Notes under the pieces: model-generated | Told to the model about the DNA's origin: nothing | The model's input: only the letters and a program-made list of their open reading frames with translations | The model's database searches: none | Made by a program: the position numbers and the translations under genes | Origin: Semisulcospira habei | Lineage: Eukaryota; Mollusca; Gastropoda; Semisulcospiridae | Direction: 5' to 3' | Length of the DNA: 64,000 bases | Assembly: GCA_036245525.1 (NCBI GenBank) | Contig: BTPG01000001.1 | Span: 215,809,092 to 215,873,091 of the forward strand | In this document: in pieces, positions 9,701-19,846 of the stretch | How positions within the stretch are numbered: position 1 is the stretch's first letter | How the letters are laid out: every line of letters begins with the position of its first letter

Positions 9701-11903
9701 GTGCGGAAACTCAGTCTGCGTAGAGTGCGGAAAATCAGTCTGCGTAGAGTGCAGAAACTCAGTCTGTGTAGAGTGCGGAAACTCAGTCTGTGTAGAGTGC
9801 GGAAACTCAGTCTGTGTAGAGTGCGGAAACTCAGTCTGCGTAGAGTGCGGAAACTCAGTCTGCGTAGAGTGCGGAAACTCAGTCTGTATAGAGTGCGGAA
9901 ACTCAGTCTGTGTAGAGTGCGGAAACTCAGTCTGTGTAGAGTGCGGAAACTCAGTCTGTGTAGAGTGCGGAAACTCAGTCTGCGTAGAGTGTGGAAACTC
10001 AGTCTGCGTAGAGTGAGGAAACTCAGTCTGTGTAGAGTGCGGAAACTCAGTCTGCGTAGAGTGCGGAAACTCAGTCTGCGTAGAGTGCGGAAACTCAGTC
10101 TGCGTAGAGTGCGGAAACTCAGTCTGCGTAGAGTGCGGAAACTCAGTCTGTGTAGAGTGCGGAAACTCAGTCTGTGTAGAGTGCGGAAACTCAGTCTGCG
10201 TAGAGTGTGGAAACTCAGTCTGTGTAGAGTGCGGAAACTCAGTCTGCGTAGAGTGCGGAAACTCAGTCTGTGTAGAGTGTGGAAACTCAGTCTGTGTAGA
10301 GTGCGGAAACTCAGTCTGCGTAGAGTGCGGAAACTCAGTCTGCGTAGAGTGCGGAAACTCAGTCTGTGTAGAGTGCGGAAACTCAGTCTGTGTAGAGTGC
10401 GGAAACTCAGTCTGTGTAGAGTGCGGAAACTCAGTCTGCGTAGAGTGCGGAAACTCAGTCTGCGTAGAGTGCGGAAACTCAGTCTGTATAGAGTGCAGAA
10501 ACTCAGTCTGTGTAGAGTGCGGAAACTCAGTCTGTGTAGAGTGCGGAAACTCAGTCTGCGTAGAGTGCGGAAACTCAGTCTGCGTAGAGTGCGGAAACTC
10601 AGTCTGTGTAGAGTGCGGAAACTCAGTCTGTGTAGAGTGTCGAAACTCAGTCTGTGTAGAGTGCGGAAACTCAGTCTGCGTAGAGTGCGGAAACTCAGTC
10701 TGCGTAGAGTGCGGAAACTCAGTCTGTGTAGAGTGCGGAAACTCAGTCTGTGTAGAGTGCGGAAACTCAATCTGTGTAGAGTGCGGAAACTCAGTCTGTG
10801 TAGAGTGCGGAAACTCAGTCTGTGTAGAGTGCGGAAACTCAGTCTGCGTAGAGTGTGGAAACTCAGTCTGTGTAGAGTGCGGAAACTCAGTCTGCGTAGA
10901 GTGCAGAAACTCAGTCTGTGTAGAGTGTGGAAACTCAGTCTGTGTAGAGTGCGGAAACTCAGTCTGCATAGAGTGCGGAAACTCAGTCTGCGTAGAGTGC
11001 GGAAACTCAGTCTGTGTAGAGTGCGGAAACTCAGTCTGTGTAGAGTGCGGAAACTCAGTCTGTGTAGAGTGCGGAAACTCAGTCTGCGTAGAGTGCGGAA
11101 ACTCAGTCTGCGTAGAGTGCGGAAACTCAGTCTGTATAGAGTGCAGAAACTCAGTCTGTGTAGAGTGCGGAAACTCAGTCTGTGTAGAGTGCGGAAACTC
11201 AGTCTGCGTAGAGTGCGGAAACTCAGTCTGCGTAGAGTGCGGAAACTCAGTCTGTGTAGAGTGCGGAAACTCAGTCTGTGTAGAGTGCGGAAACTCAGTC
11301 TGCGTAGAGTGCGGAAACTCAGTCTGCGTAGAGTGCGGAAACTCAGTCTGTGTAGAGTGCGGAAACTCAGTCTGTGTAGAGTGCGGAAACTCAATCTGTG
11401 TAGAGTGCGGAAACTCAGTCTGTGTAGAGTGCGGAAACTCAGTCTGTGTAGAGTGCGGAAACTCAGTCTGCGTAGAGTGCGGAAACTCAGTCTGCGTAGA
11501 GTGCGGAAACTCAGTCTGTATAGAGTGCGGAAACTCAGTCTGTGTAGAGTGCGGAAATTCAGTCTGTGTAGAGTGCGGAAACTCAGTCTATGTAGAGTGC
11601 GGAAACTCAGTCTGTGTAGAGTGCGGAAACTCAGTCTGTGTAGAGTGCGGAAACTCAGTCTGTGTAGAGTGCGGAAACTCAGTCTGTGTAGAGTGCGGAA
11701 ACTCAGTCTGTGTAGAGTGCGGAAACTCAGTCTGTGTAGAGTGCGGAAACTCAGTCTGTGTAGAGTGCGGAAACTCAGTCTGTGTAGAGTGCGGAAACTC
11801 AGTCTGTGTAGAGTGCGGAAACTCACTCTGTGTAGAGTGCGGAAACTCAGTCTGTGTAGAGTGCGGAAACTCAGTCTGTGGCCGTTGGTACTGAAGGGGT
11901 TAT
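6752..11903 (+). mobile_element. Family-A MITE carrying a 5-kb internal minisatellite
   Basis: The left end (TTAACCTGCTTAGTCCCGAG), central hairpin (6793-6859) and right half up to about 6926 follow the family-A order. The family's closing phrase TACTGAAGGGGTTA appears only at 11889-11902, after the 24-bp array. The array therefore lies inside the element, about 20 bases from its right end. The closing TTAT is a decayed TTAA. The element would be about 200 bp without the array. Confidence 0.75.
6927..11880. repeat. 24-bp minisatellite, about 206 copies
   Basis: The unit reads AAACTCAGTCTGTGTAGAGT plus GCGG or GTGG, with frequent GTG/GCG/GTA variants. One unit near 7120 lacks 6 bases. Because 24 is divisible by 3 and the common unit lacks stops in several frames, reading frames of 1023 to 1646 codons run through it on both strands; this is a consequence of periodicity. 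The last 13 or so units (from about 11590) are almost identical, pointing to recent local expansion. Marker variants show an internal duplication of 26-27 units (10487 versus 11135). Confidence 0.97.
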
Positions 11904-11974
11904 ATGCCATGTACGAGAATTTTGTTTTAATAAAAAGAAAATATATATGGGATGTACATCTACGGTTTAACTCG

Positions 11975-12038
11975 TTCGAGACGTGCCGCTTCCGGATACG
12001 CGGCTTATGCCGCGTATCCGGAGGCGGCTCGTCTCGAA
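11975..12038. mobile_element. Family-C palindrome, copy 1
   Basis: Arms of 30 bases with two mismatches around the loop TTAT; the arm begins TTCGAGACGTGCCGCTTCCG. It is preceded by TTTAACTCG, resembling the TTAACTCATTC end of families B and C. Confidence 0.8.
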
Positions 12039-12084
12039 TATTTTTTTTTTTTTAATCTAGTTTATTTTTATCAGATTGACAGTC

Positions 12085-12791
12085 ATTATTTCACCTTTTC
12101 ATCGCCGGAACACATGCACTGCAACCGCCAGCCAAAAGCAAGACGCACAGATCCTCATGAGCCCCCGCAAACGCGAAGGGCTCATGCACATTTGTGCCTC
12201 TTGCTGGCTCCATTAACATCTACACAGAGCCTCATAGCCTCATAGCCACATAGCCTCATAGCCTCATAGCCACATAGCCACATAGCCTCATAGCCTCATA
12301 GCCTCATAGCCTCAGAGCCACATAGCCTCATAGCCTCATAGCCACATAGCCTCATAGCCACATAGCCACATAGCCTCATAGCCTCAGAGCCTCATAGCCT
12401 CAGAGCCTCATAGCCTCAGAGCCTCATAGCCTCATAGCCTCATAGCCACACCCATTTGGGGTGTGAGCGTTTGTATCTGTTGGTTGTTTAGTTCGGGGTT
12501 TAACGTCCACGGCACCGGGGTGATAATGGACGGTCCCTAGCGGGCGGGTTATGGGGGACAGGGACAACTATTGCCCATAGAGTACGACCTGAACACTGAT
12601 CAATTCGGCCGCACTGTAACTGTGCCACTTTGATTTACCAGGACCTTTAACGGACATGATATCTGAACAGGCCCGTCGCTTTGCCTGGACACGTTTGTAT
12701 CTGTTGTTCTCACCCCCAAAAACGTTACTGGTTTGCAGTCCGTGACGTATACATTGGTTCATGTTATGGCCACCGGGACTGAAGGAGTTAA
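12085..12791 (+). mobile_element. Family-A MITE interrupted by an 8-bp array and other sequence
   Basis: The left end is decayed (TTATTTCACCTTTTCATCGCC). A hairpin is at 12138-12204, and the closing phrase GGGACTGAAGGAGTTAA is at 12775-12791. Between hairpin and right end lie an 8-bp tandem array and about 320 bp that starts with GTTCGGGGTTTAACGTCC. The phrase CGTTTGTATCTGTTG occurs on both sides of that block (about 12468 and 12690), like a duplication flanking an insertion. Treating all of this as one element is an inference. Confidence 0.6.
12224..12450. repeat. 8-bp minisatellite (CCTCATAG), about 28 copies
   Basis: Units CCTCATAG, CCACATAG and CCTCAGAG follow each other without gaps. 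The array starts about 20 bases after the MITE hairpin. Confidence 0.95.
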
Positions 12792-13097
12792 AAATCCTTC
12801 CTCATCTGAAAGAAAATTAACCCCTGGAGGACAAGTCTTTAATACGATGATCCGGCTCTGTCGACAAAATTATTCCTCTTAGCGATTTGGATCCGTGACA
12901 GTGCATTTGGAAAAGGATCACATTCTCCGCCAATTCCCTAATCTCCCCTTCTTTAAAGCCCCGAGTGCATGCTATTTAAATTTCTCTGTGTGTATTCCCT
13001 TGTTTAACATCCTTCTGGCTATATTTTGATCTGGGACGGTTCACTTTGAATCAGATCCCATCTTCTCAGTCCTCAAACTCCCCCCCCCCACCACCCT

Positions 13098-13100
<3 letters not shown>

Positions 13101-13180
<80 letters not shown>
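13101..13180. repeat. (CA)40 microsatellite
   Basis: Pure CA tract directly against the TTAA end of the next MITE, preceded by a C run at 13081-13089. Confidence 0.97.
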
Positions 13181-13183
<3 letters not shown>

Positions 13184-13185
<2 letters not shown>

Positions 13186-13255
13186 AAGCCTTTCACTGCT
13201 GAAATCTTGGTTAATTTAATGTCAAAGCCCCCAGCCGTCCAAGGAACAAAGGGAA
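13184..13255 (-). mobile_element. Half of a family-A MITE (right half, inverted)
   Basis: TTAAGCCTTTCACTGCTGAA followed by GTCAAAGCCCCCAGCCGTCC matches the right half of family A read in reverse. The match stops before the hairpin. Confidence 0.75.
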
Positions 13256-13426
13256 GTAATTGTGCTTTGGCGAAGAAAGATACTCGATGGAGATATGGCC
13301 CAAGCGAGTCCCACAGAAACTCAAACGACAGGAAATTTATAAAGAATACTCTTATCGTTTACCATATCCCAGAAAGGTAGAGCCAGTGGCCATTCCTGGC
13401 TCCCAGGGTTCCTACCCCATTGCACG

Positions 13427-13441
13427 TTAACCCCTTTGCCT
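13427..13441. mobile_element. Family-A MITE end abutting the 27-bp array
   Basis: TTAACCCCTTTGCCTGCC followed by AGCGGACG matches the family-A end seen at 51919 (TTAACCCTTTCACCGCCGG then TGGACGC). Only the end is present before the array begins. Confidence 0.6.
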
Positions 13442-13795
13442 GCCAGCGGACGTCCTGTTTTAGTCCCTACCAGCGGACGTCCTGTTTTAGTCCCTACCAG
13501 CGGACGTCCTGTTTTAGTCACTACCAGCGGACGTCCTGTTTTAGTCACTACCAGCGGACGTCCTGTTTTAGTCACTACCAGCGGACGTCCTGTTTTAGTC
13601 ACTACCAGCGGACGTCCTGTTTTAGTCACTACCAGCGGACGTCCTGTTTTAGTCACTACCAGCGGACGTCCTGTTTTAGTCCCTACCAGCGGACGTCCTG
13701 TTTTAGTCCCTATCAGCGGACGTCCTGTTTTAGTCCCTACCAGCGGACGTCCTGTTTTAGTCCCTACCAGCGGACGTCCTGTTTTAGTCCCTACC
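13442..13795. repeat. 27-bp minisatellite, 13 copies
   Basis: The unit is CCAGCGGACGTCCTGTTTTA plus GTCCCTA. Units 3 to 8 carry CACT where the others carry CCCT, so a block of variant units expanded together. 27 is divisible by 3, which yields repetitive open frames that I do not call genes. Confidence 0.96.
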
Positions 13796-13957
13796 ATTTA
13801 CAGAAGGGACGGGTCTCGGTGGGGCGAATTTAATAGCATGTCCATGATGTCAAAGGCGGGCAGGCTAAACCATTTAACAATTGCAGTAACAAGATAAAAA
13901 TTACGTCATGTCTAGTTACGCTAACCTCGCTGCTGAACATACATTTGGCGCGAAGCA

Positions 13958-13959
<2 letters not shown>

Positions 13960-14020
<61 letters not shown>

Positions 14021-14022
14021 CG
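13960..14022. repeat. (TG)n/(TATG)n microsatellite
   Basis: TG tract followed by four TATG units, at the same relative position as the TG tract in element Y. Confidence 0.96.
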
Positions 14023-14621
14023 TACCCACTCCACAAAGTTTTCCCTTCTTTGACACATGTATTGATATATTGTATAACAAGCAAATTAATATTCATGAGC
14101 TTGCTTGGTATACTTTCCTTCCCAAAATCCCTTGCGCACCACTGAAGAAGAGTCGATCTTGCTGATACTTGGATTTTCAAAACGGAAACGCGAAATATGT
14201 TCACACTGCAACATTAACGCGCTCCTTATGTGTAGTAGTAATGACATTCTTCTTAGTGTGTATGAACACTCGCCGTGTATATCCTATACACACACACGAA
14301 CGGAGAAAAGACGCCAGGAAACGTGCGAGTCGCTGGACTGACAAGTGAAATTGACGAGATGTCAGCTGGCCATCGATAACCTGAGAAAAGAACAAAATAA
14401 ACAAACCTGCTGGGATTTTCCGCAATCATGCGTGATCTAGTTACATGTAGAATTTACTCAGCAACACGCACGGTTATATATACAATGCACTGATGTCTAG
14501 TCAATCGAAATCTACGCGCTGAGTCGGCGGCGATGTGAGGCCGTCTGCCATTCATGTGAACACCTCAATCAACCACAAAATGAATGACGCGAGGCATAGT
14601 TTTGTTTTGGACTGGATGCAT

Positions 14622-14795
14622 AAATTATATTGAGCGACAATTTTGTTTCATATATTGCCGATAAACAGACAGATGGGATTACTTGACTCGAATCAAATGT
14701 CCTCGTCTTCGACTCGGACATTTTGATTCAAGTCTCGTAATGACATCTGCTTGTTATCGCACTATATCAAGCAAAATGTTGCTCAATATTATATA
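14622..14795. mobile_element. Palindromic MITE-like element, 174 bp (type E)
   Basis: The whole segment is an imperfect palindrome with centre near 14708. Left arm ATTATATTGAGCGACA pairs with right arm TGTTGCTCAATATTAT, and the apex is CTCGTCTTCGACTCGG. It has AT-rich ends and no coding capacity. No other copy is visible in the window, so mobility is inferred from form alone. Confidence 0.65.
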
Positions 14796-15284
14796 ATGTA
14801 TGTATGTGTGTGCGTATGTATGCAAACAAGAGAATCTTCGATATGTCTGTACACACAAGCTTAAAAATTGGCGAAATACTTTCTTACATGGGTGGCTAAG
14901 ACAGCCTCCGAGCATATTGTAATTGAATGTCTCATTGAAGACATAAACAACCGTTTATAGGAAGTCGGTTGACCCAGATTAAGTCCGTAATTTTTGCCAT
15001 ATTTACTTGAACGTTTGCATATAGCTAGTTTGGAGAAAGACATTAGATGAGTACGTTAGCCAGCTTTGTATCCTTTCAACTTCCTTAGTAAAAAAGAATG
15101 CTTTTCAGAAAAGAATTAAAACGCTAAAAAACCTTTACTTCTAGAGAAAGTCAGACAGTGGCGGTGACGTGAAAGAGGCAACTCCGTCACCACGCAAACA
15201 CTGACATAATACTCTAAATATGACGTCATTCTCTCTCTCGCGCGCGCGGCTCTCTCGAGGCTCTCTCTCACACAAACATGCGCG

Positions 15285-15350
15285 CATCTCAGGAGGAATA
15301 GATCTTCGTGCGCCTTACAGGCGCATGAGGATCTATGCCTCTTGGAGATG
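15285..15350. mobile_element. Family-A-like hairpin core without MITE ends
   Basis: CATCTCAGGAGGAATAGATC pairs with GATCTATGCCTCTTGGAGATG (first 20 bases suffice). It shares GGAGATGTT with the foldback at 654-1059, and lies between CG-rich alternating tracts. Confidence 0.7.
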
Positions 15351-15799
15351 TTTGGAGCGCGCGCGCACGCATGCACACGCACACACACATCGACGCGCTT
15401 TCAATTCAATTCAAATTCTTAGTATGTCCTGTAGCTAGGTAAGGTCAACCTGCTTTCACACAAATTATAGCAAGACTGAAATTGTACCGTGAAGTTCTAG
15501 TTTTGTCACTATGAAGCGAAAGTGAAACTCATATCACGTAAAATATAAAATTACGTAAAAACTAAAACTTACGTCATGACAAATGACGTTTGACAAATCA
15601 ATGAAGCATATGTCCTGCGCCTCTTATAGAACTCACTGACGCATTGGCTGATCTGCGAGACTTTTTCAATAGGAGATAATTCAACATCAGAATCAGGTCA
15701 AAGACAAAAGGTAGAGACCATTGACAGCGAGGACAGCTCTCATATAGAAGGGACTTTTGGGTTATGATTCATCCCATCTTGTTTTTATTTCTCAAATCT
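15351..15799. other. No recognisable feature
   Basis: Mixed AT-rich sequence with several TTACGTCA-like words (about 15552 and 15570). These resemble cAMP-response-element half sites but nothing here ties them to a gene. Confidence 0.45.
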
Positions 15800-15960
15800 G
15801 TGTTCCCTGGACGACCAAATACCGGAACCGTCCAAACAACGTGGGCACTAAAGTGGTCTCAGCAAGAGGCATAGATCCTCATGAGCCCCCGCGACAGCGG
15901 GGGCTCATGAGGATCTATGCCTCTTGCAGTTAAATCGCGTTGTCTTCTTCTCGGCAATCA
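15800..15960 (-). mobile_element. Family-A MITE, reverse orientation, perfect hairpin
   Basis: The hairpin 15862-15927 has two perfectly complementary 31-base arms around the loop GACA. Left flank AAGTGGTCTCAGC is the reversed right half of the family and the right flank (CTTCTTCTCGGCAATCA) is a decayed left end. TTAA borders are no longer visible. Confidence 0.8.
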
Positions 15961-16002
15961 AACAAGATAAATGAAATTAACACATTCGAGAGCCGCCGCA
16001 AA

Positions 16003-16066
16003 CGGATAGACAGCAACCTGATAGACAGCAACCGGATAGACAGCAACCGGATAGACAGCAACCGGA
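16003..16066. repeat. 15-bp tandem repeat, four copies
   Basis: Unit CGGATAGACAGCAAC, then a small palindrome AAAGCAAGCTTT. Confidence 0.9.
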
Positions 16067-16156
16067 TAAAGCAAGCTTTATGCCGCGTGACCGGGCGAGG
16101 CACGTATCAAAAAAGTGTCACAGCACTTGATGATTCGTGGTTTTGGTTTGTTGTTG

Positions 16157-16265
16157 GTATTTTTTTTTTTTTTTTGTTTGTTTGTTGTTGTTTTTTTTTT
16201 TTTTTTGTTTTTTGGGGTTTTTTTTTTTTTGGGGGGGGGAGGGAGGGGGGGAGGGGGGGTTTCGT
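16157..16265. repeat. Poly-T and poly-G low-complexity block
   Basis: T runs broken by G, then a G-rich stretch with several runs of 4 to 9 G. Confidence 0.9.
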
Positions 16266-16337
16266 ACCTGTTTACTTCTTTTCTTCGACGATTTTTCTTT
16301 TCTCTGAAAACAGCCTCACCTCCTCTCCCCTACCGCC

Positions 16338-16380
16338 CGCCCCCCCCCCCCACCCCCCCCCCCCCACCCCCCCCACCCCT
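16338..16380. repeat. Poly-C low-complexity block
   Basis: C runs separated by single A bases. Confidence 0.9.
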
Positions 16381-16567
16381 CTTCTCCCACCCCACCTCGC
16401 CCACTCGCCTTCCTCACCCATTCTCTCTGTTGAATACGTCTTTGACGTTTTATGATCATGTCAACCAGACATCTGGTGAACATGAACGTTCCGCCTACAC
16501 TGCCATTCAGGCAGCTCGTAGCACGCGCAGAGGGGCCGGATTCTGCGATTGCAGGCTCAGGGGTCAG

Positions 16568-16658
16568 TTGCATGAGTGACCTTAGTCCTGCGCCAGCCAC
16601 TAAGACATGTGCTCCGCTAAAGCTTAGTGGCTGGCACAGGACTAAGCTAGCTCATGAG
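16568..16658. repeat. Type-D hairpin
   Basis: CTTAGTCCTGCGCCAGCCAC pairs with GTGGCTGGCACAGGACTAAG around a loop of about 18 bases. The same arm forms the outer arms of the foldback at 654-1059. Confidence 0.8.
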
Positions 16659-16728
16659 GCGTCTCCTAGGAGAATTGAAAACCTCTCTCAGGCAGTTACA
16701 TAATGTGTGTCACGGTGCGTCTGTTCAT

Positions 16729-16911
<183 letters not shown>

Positions 16912-17040
16912 AGAACGAACGAAGCTTTTCCAAGGATTGAGATATTAGGCCCGCAGGCCTTTCTTACAATATGTCTTTGCTAAGCTACTTTTTTTTAAAA
17001 AGGAACACCAACCAAACAACAAAAACTAACTAATAATTAT

Positions 17041-17364
17041 CTAACATAATAGGTATGATATTTTGTGTACTATCAAAAACAAGTTAGAAAACAGAACTAA
17101 CAATTTGGAGGATAGATGGGGGAAAAATAGCACAAATTTAAAAACATGAAGCGTATTATGTCGAGAAACAAAGAAGAAGAAAGGATCAGCATAACGTTGT
17201 CTTAGAAAGGTAATCATGTACCCTTTTTTTAAACAGAGAGAGGGACGTGGTTTGTTGAATAGTGGGAGGAAGGAAATTCCATAAAAGAGCACCTGAATAA
17301 GACAGGATAGATTTGAACAGGTCTATACGGGGTCTTTTTATAGATAGACTGTTTCTGGAGGTGC

Positions 17365-17407
<43 letters not shown>

Positions 17408-19688
17408 TAGTTGGCGAAAAAAGCCTACATAAGTAAGGTGGAGCTTTCCCGTTAAGAATTTTGTGCATCAGTACACATTTGTTTAGTGCGAGGTGCTTAA
17501 CTAGAGGGAGAAGTCCGATGGCATGCAGCTGGGGATCAGTGGATAAAGACGGATCAGGAGGATAAGCTTAGCAGCGCGCTTGTATAATGAGTTTATCTTC
17601 TTGAAGTGATTTTCACTGCAGCTATCCCATATTGTTGAGGCATAATCAAGTTGTTTTTTAATGTAGGCATTAAAAATAGTTTGCGCGCCTTAAGGTCAAT
17701 GATCGTTTTAAGATTGGAAAGTAGAAACAACTTTTTGGACAAATGTTTTCTCATATAATATAGGTGATTATGCCAGCTTAGATCATCATCTATTATTACT
17801 CCAAGCAGGCGGTGTTGACTGACCTGCTCAACTGGGATGGAGTCCAAAGAAAGGTTGAGTGATGGAGGTTTGAGCTGATGTTTCTGGCGGGTTGTGATAA
17901 GCATGCGTTTTGTTTTTGTGGGATTTACAAGCAAGCAATTTTCATTACACCACCGAGAGATTTCATGAAGACTCTCTTGAAAATTATTTGCAATTTCAGG
18001 CACAGGTTTACCAGCGGAATGTAATGTTGAGTCGTCGGCAAAAATGTCACACTCAGCCTCAGTACACGTTACATGTAACGGTAGAATCGTTAACAAAGAT
18101 ACAAAACAGTAGTGGGCTTAAAATAGACCCTGGGGCAATCCATACTCTACAAATTGTTCAGAAGAACATTTTCCATTCACGTAGACTGTTTGTGTTCTTT
18201 TTGTAAGATAGGAGTTCAGAAACGAAAGAGCTGAGGGGCTCTTTTTTTTAAGTAGGTGGCAAAAAACTTTTTCAATAAGATGGTATGATCGATAAGATCA
18301 AACGCTTTTCTTAAATCCAAGAAGACAGCACCAGCCATTTTATTATCATTTATGCTGTTGACCCACGAATTCACTATTCGTGTGAGTGCAGTGTGGCATG
18401 AATGCTTGGGACGAAAACCTGACTGGTAATGATATAATTGGGACCTTTTTTCAAGAAATTCCAGAAGATGTTTGCCGTGTGAACATGCTTTTCCAGAGGC
18501 TTCGAGAGAACTGATAGAAGGGAAATGGGGCGAAAGTTATTAATTTCAGAAGAATCGTTTGCTTTAGGAACAGGCACTATTTTTGATTTTTTGAAAGCTA
18601 CTGGGAAGACATTTTAATGTATACATAGGTTATAAATGTATGTAAGAGGTTCCACTATGTATGGTTGCGACAGGTCAAGGATATATCCATTGATACCATC
18701 ACTGCCCAAAGACGTTTTCTTTTTTAGGATGGACATGTATTTGCCTACCTCGTGTACAGCAATATCAGGGATGACGAAAATATCATCTGAGGACAATCTT
18801 TGCTTACAGAACTTTGTTAGCTTCTCTGGTGTGGAATATATCGACTGATTGCGATTGTGGGAACTGAGTACGTCGTTGGGGGCTGATAGAAAGTGGTTAT
18901 TAAACTCCTCAGCGGAGAGATTTTCTGGAATGGTATTGCACTGTTTACGCTTGTTGTTGGTAAGCGTATTAAGTGCTGTCCAGATAGAGAAAGGGTTTCT
19001 GTCTTCTTCGACTGTTTTGGTTACAAACGATCTCTGCGCCTCTCTAACTAAGTACTTAACTTTATTTCGCAATCTTTTAAATCTTTTCTTTCTTAACCTT
19101 ATTTCTATCATCCATTGCTTGTTTGATTTCGTCGGTTATCCATGAGGGAGGCTGGCGGGATCGGACTCGCTTTCTTCTTACTGGCGCATGTTTGTTTAGC
19201 ACCCCTAGGAACAGATCAAGCAAGACAGAGACAGCCTTATCTGGGTTGATACAATTGTACACATCATGAAAAGGTGTAAGGCTAAGATCGTGTAGAAAAG
19301 CATCTTTGTTTAGTTTTTCTTTTAAAGACCTATAGGTAATGTACACATCCTGATCCCTCTTTTGTTTGGACATCTTGCACGACCATGCACAGGTGATGGG
19401 AAAATGATCACTGACAGCTAGTGGGGGGACGCTGGTCTCTAGTACTGACTTACAGTTGTTGGTATAGATGTGATCAATGAGTGTAGCGGATGATTGGGTT
19501 ATTCTAGTAGGAGCTTGGACTAGTTGCTTCAAGCCAAAAAGAGTTGTTGTCGATTGCCAAGTGAGATTTGTTTTCAGTAAGTCAATGTTAAATCACCCAA
19601 CAGCAGTACATCTTTGTCAGTGTCATTTACTTTATCCATCATCTGCACAAAGTCATCAAACCACTCGACAGTGGACTGTTACGTGGTG
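17041..19688 (-). pseudogene. Degenerate CR1 LINE (5'-truncated ORF2 plus 3' region)
   Basis: Minus-strand pieces are colinear with the CR1 ORF2 at 45731-48544. From 5' to 3' they show the end of the endonuclease domain (SATLIDHIYT and AVSDHFPITCAW near 19400), the linker KHAPVRRKRVRSRQPPSW, the polymerase N-terminus (GSDGINGYI near 18680, NNFRPISLLSVLSKPLEKH near 18530), the catalytic box as DIFADDSTLH near 18040, and TRQKHQLKPPSL. Frames are broken at several points and a T run (17369-17406) interrupts the C-terminal region, so no product is made. The 5' end abuts element X near 19690. The 3' limit at 17041 is approximate. Same family as the fossil at 3177-4503. Confidence 0.87.
17369..17406. 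repeat. (T)38 homopolymer
   Basis: Uninterrupted T run inside the CR1 fossil. Confidence 0.97.
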
Positions 19689-19689
19689 G

Positions 19690-19846
19690 GGTCATAGTCG
19701 TAGTATGATAAACACACCAGACGCACGCACGTAAAGTTCTTTTAAATAAACCTCATTCAGCTGCAATCCGTCACACGTGGCTTAAGGATGTAGACAACAC
19801 TGGAGTAACAGTTCCAACAATATTTTAATTCAGCGATGCGATCTCC
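19690..19846. mobile_element. Element X, copy 1, left part
   Basis: From GTCGTAGTATGATAAACACA to about 19840 it matches 61432-61580 with moderate divergence. It is separated from its right part by the LINE at 19847-22869. Class unknown; no coding capacity is visible. Confidence 0.7.

Larger units (their letters stand above)
13860..15100 (+). mobile_element. Decayed copy of element Y
   Basis: The start (AGTAACAAGATAAAAATTACGTCATGTCTAG, only its first bases needed) and the TG tract at 13960 match element Y at 32243. The later phrase GATGAGTACGTTAGCCAGC near 15048 matches Y near 32874. In between the sequence is diverged and holds a separate palindrome. Limits are approximate. Confidence 0.45.

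Noticed and set aside
6914..12055. Reading frames of 1023 to 1646 codons on both strands that could be taken for giant repetitive proteins
   Set aside because: They exist because a 24-bp unit without stops repeats in frame. Several frames on both strands are equally open, there is no signal for a start or flanking domain, and the array is embedded in a MITE.
13321..13897. Repetitive 9-residue frames across the 27-bp array
   Set aside because: Same periodicity effect; open on both strands.
15540..15600. Regulatory region with TTACGTCA-like sites
   Set aside because: Several such words occur, but TGACGT words are also frequent in element Y and no gene is nearby to regulate.
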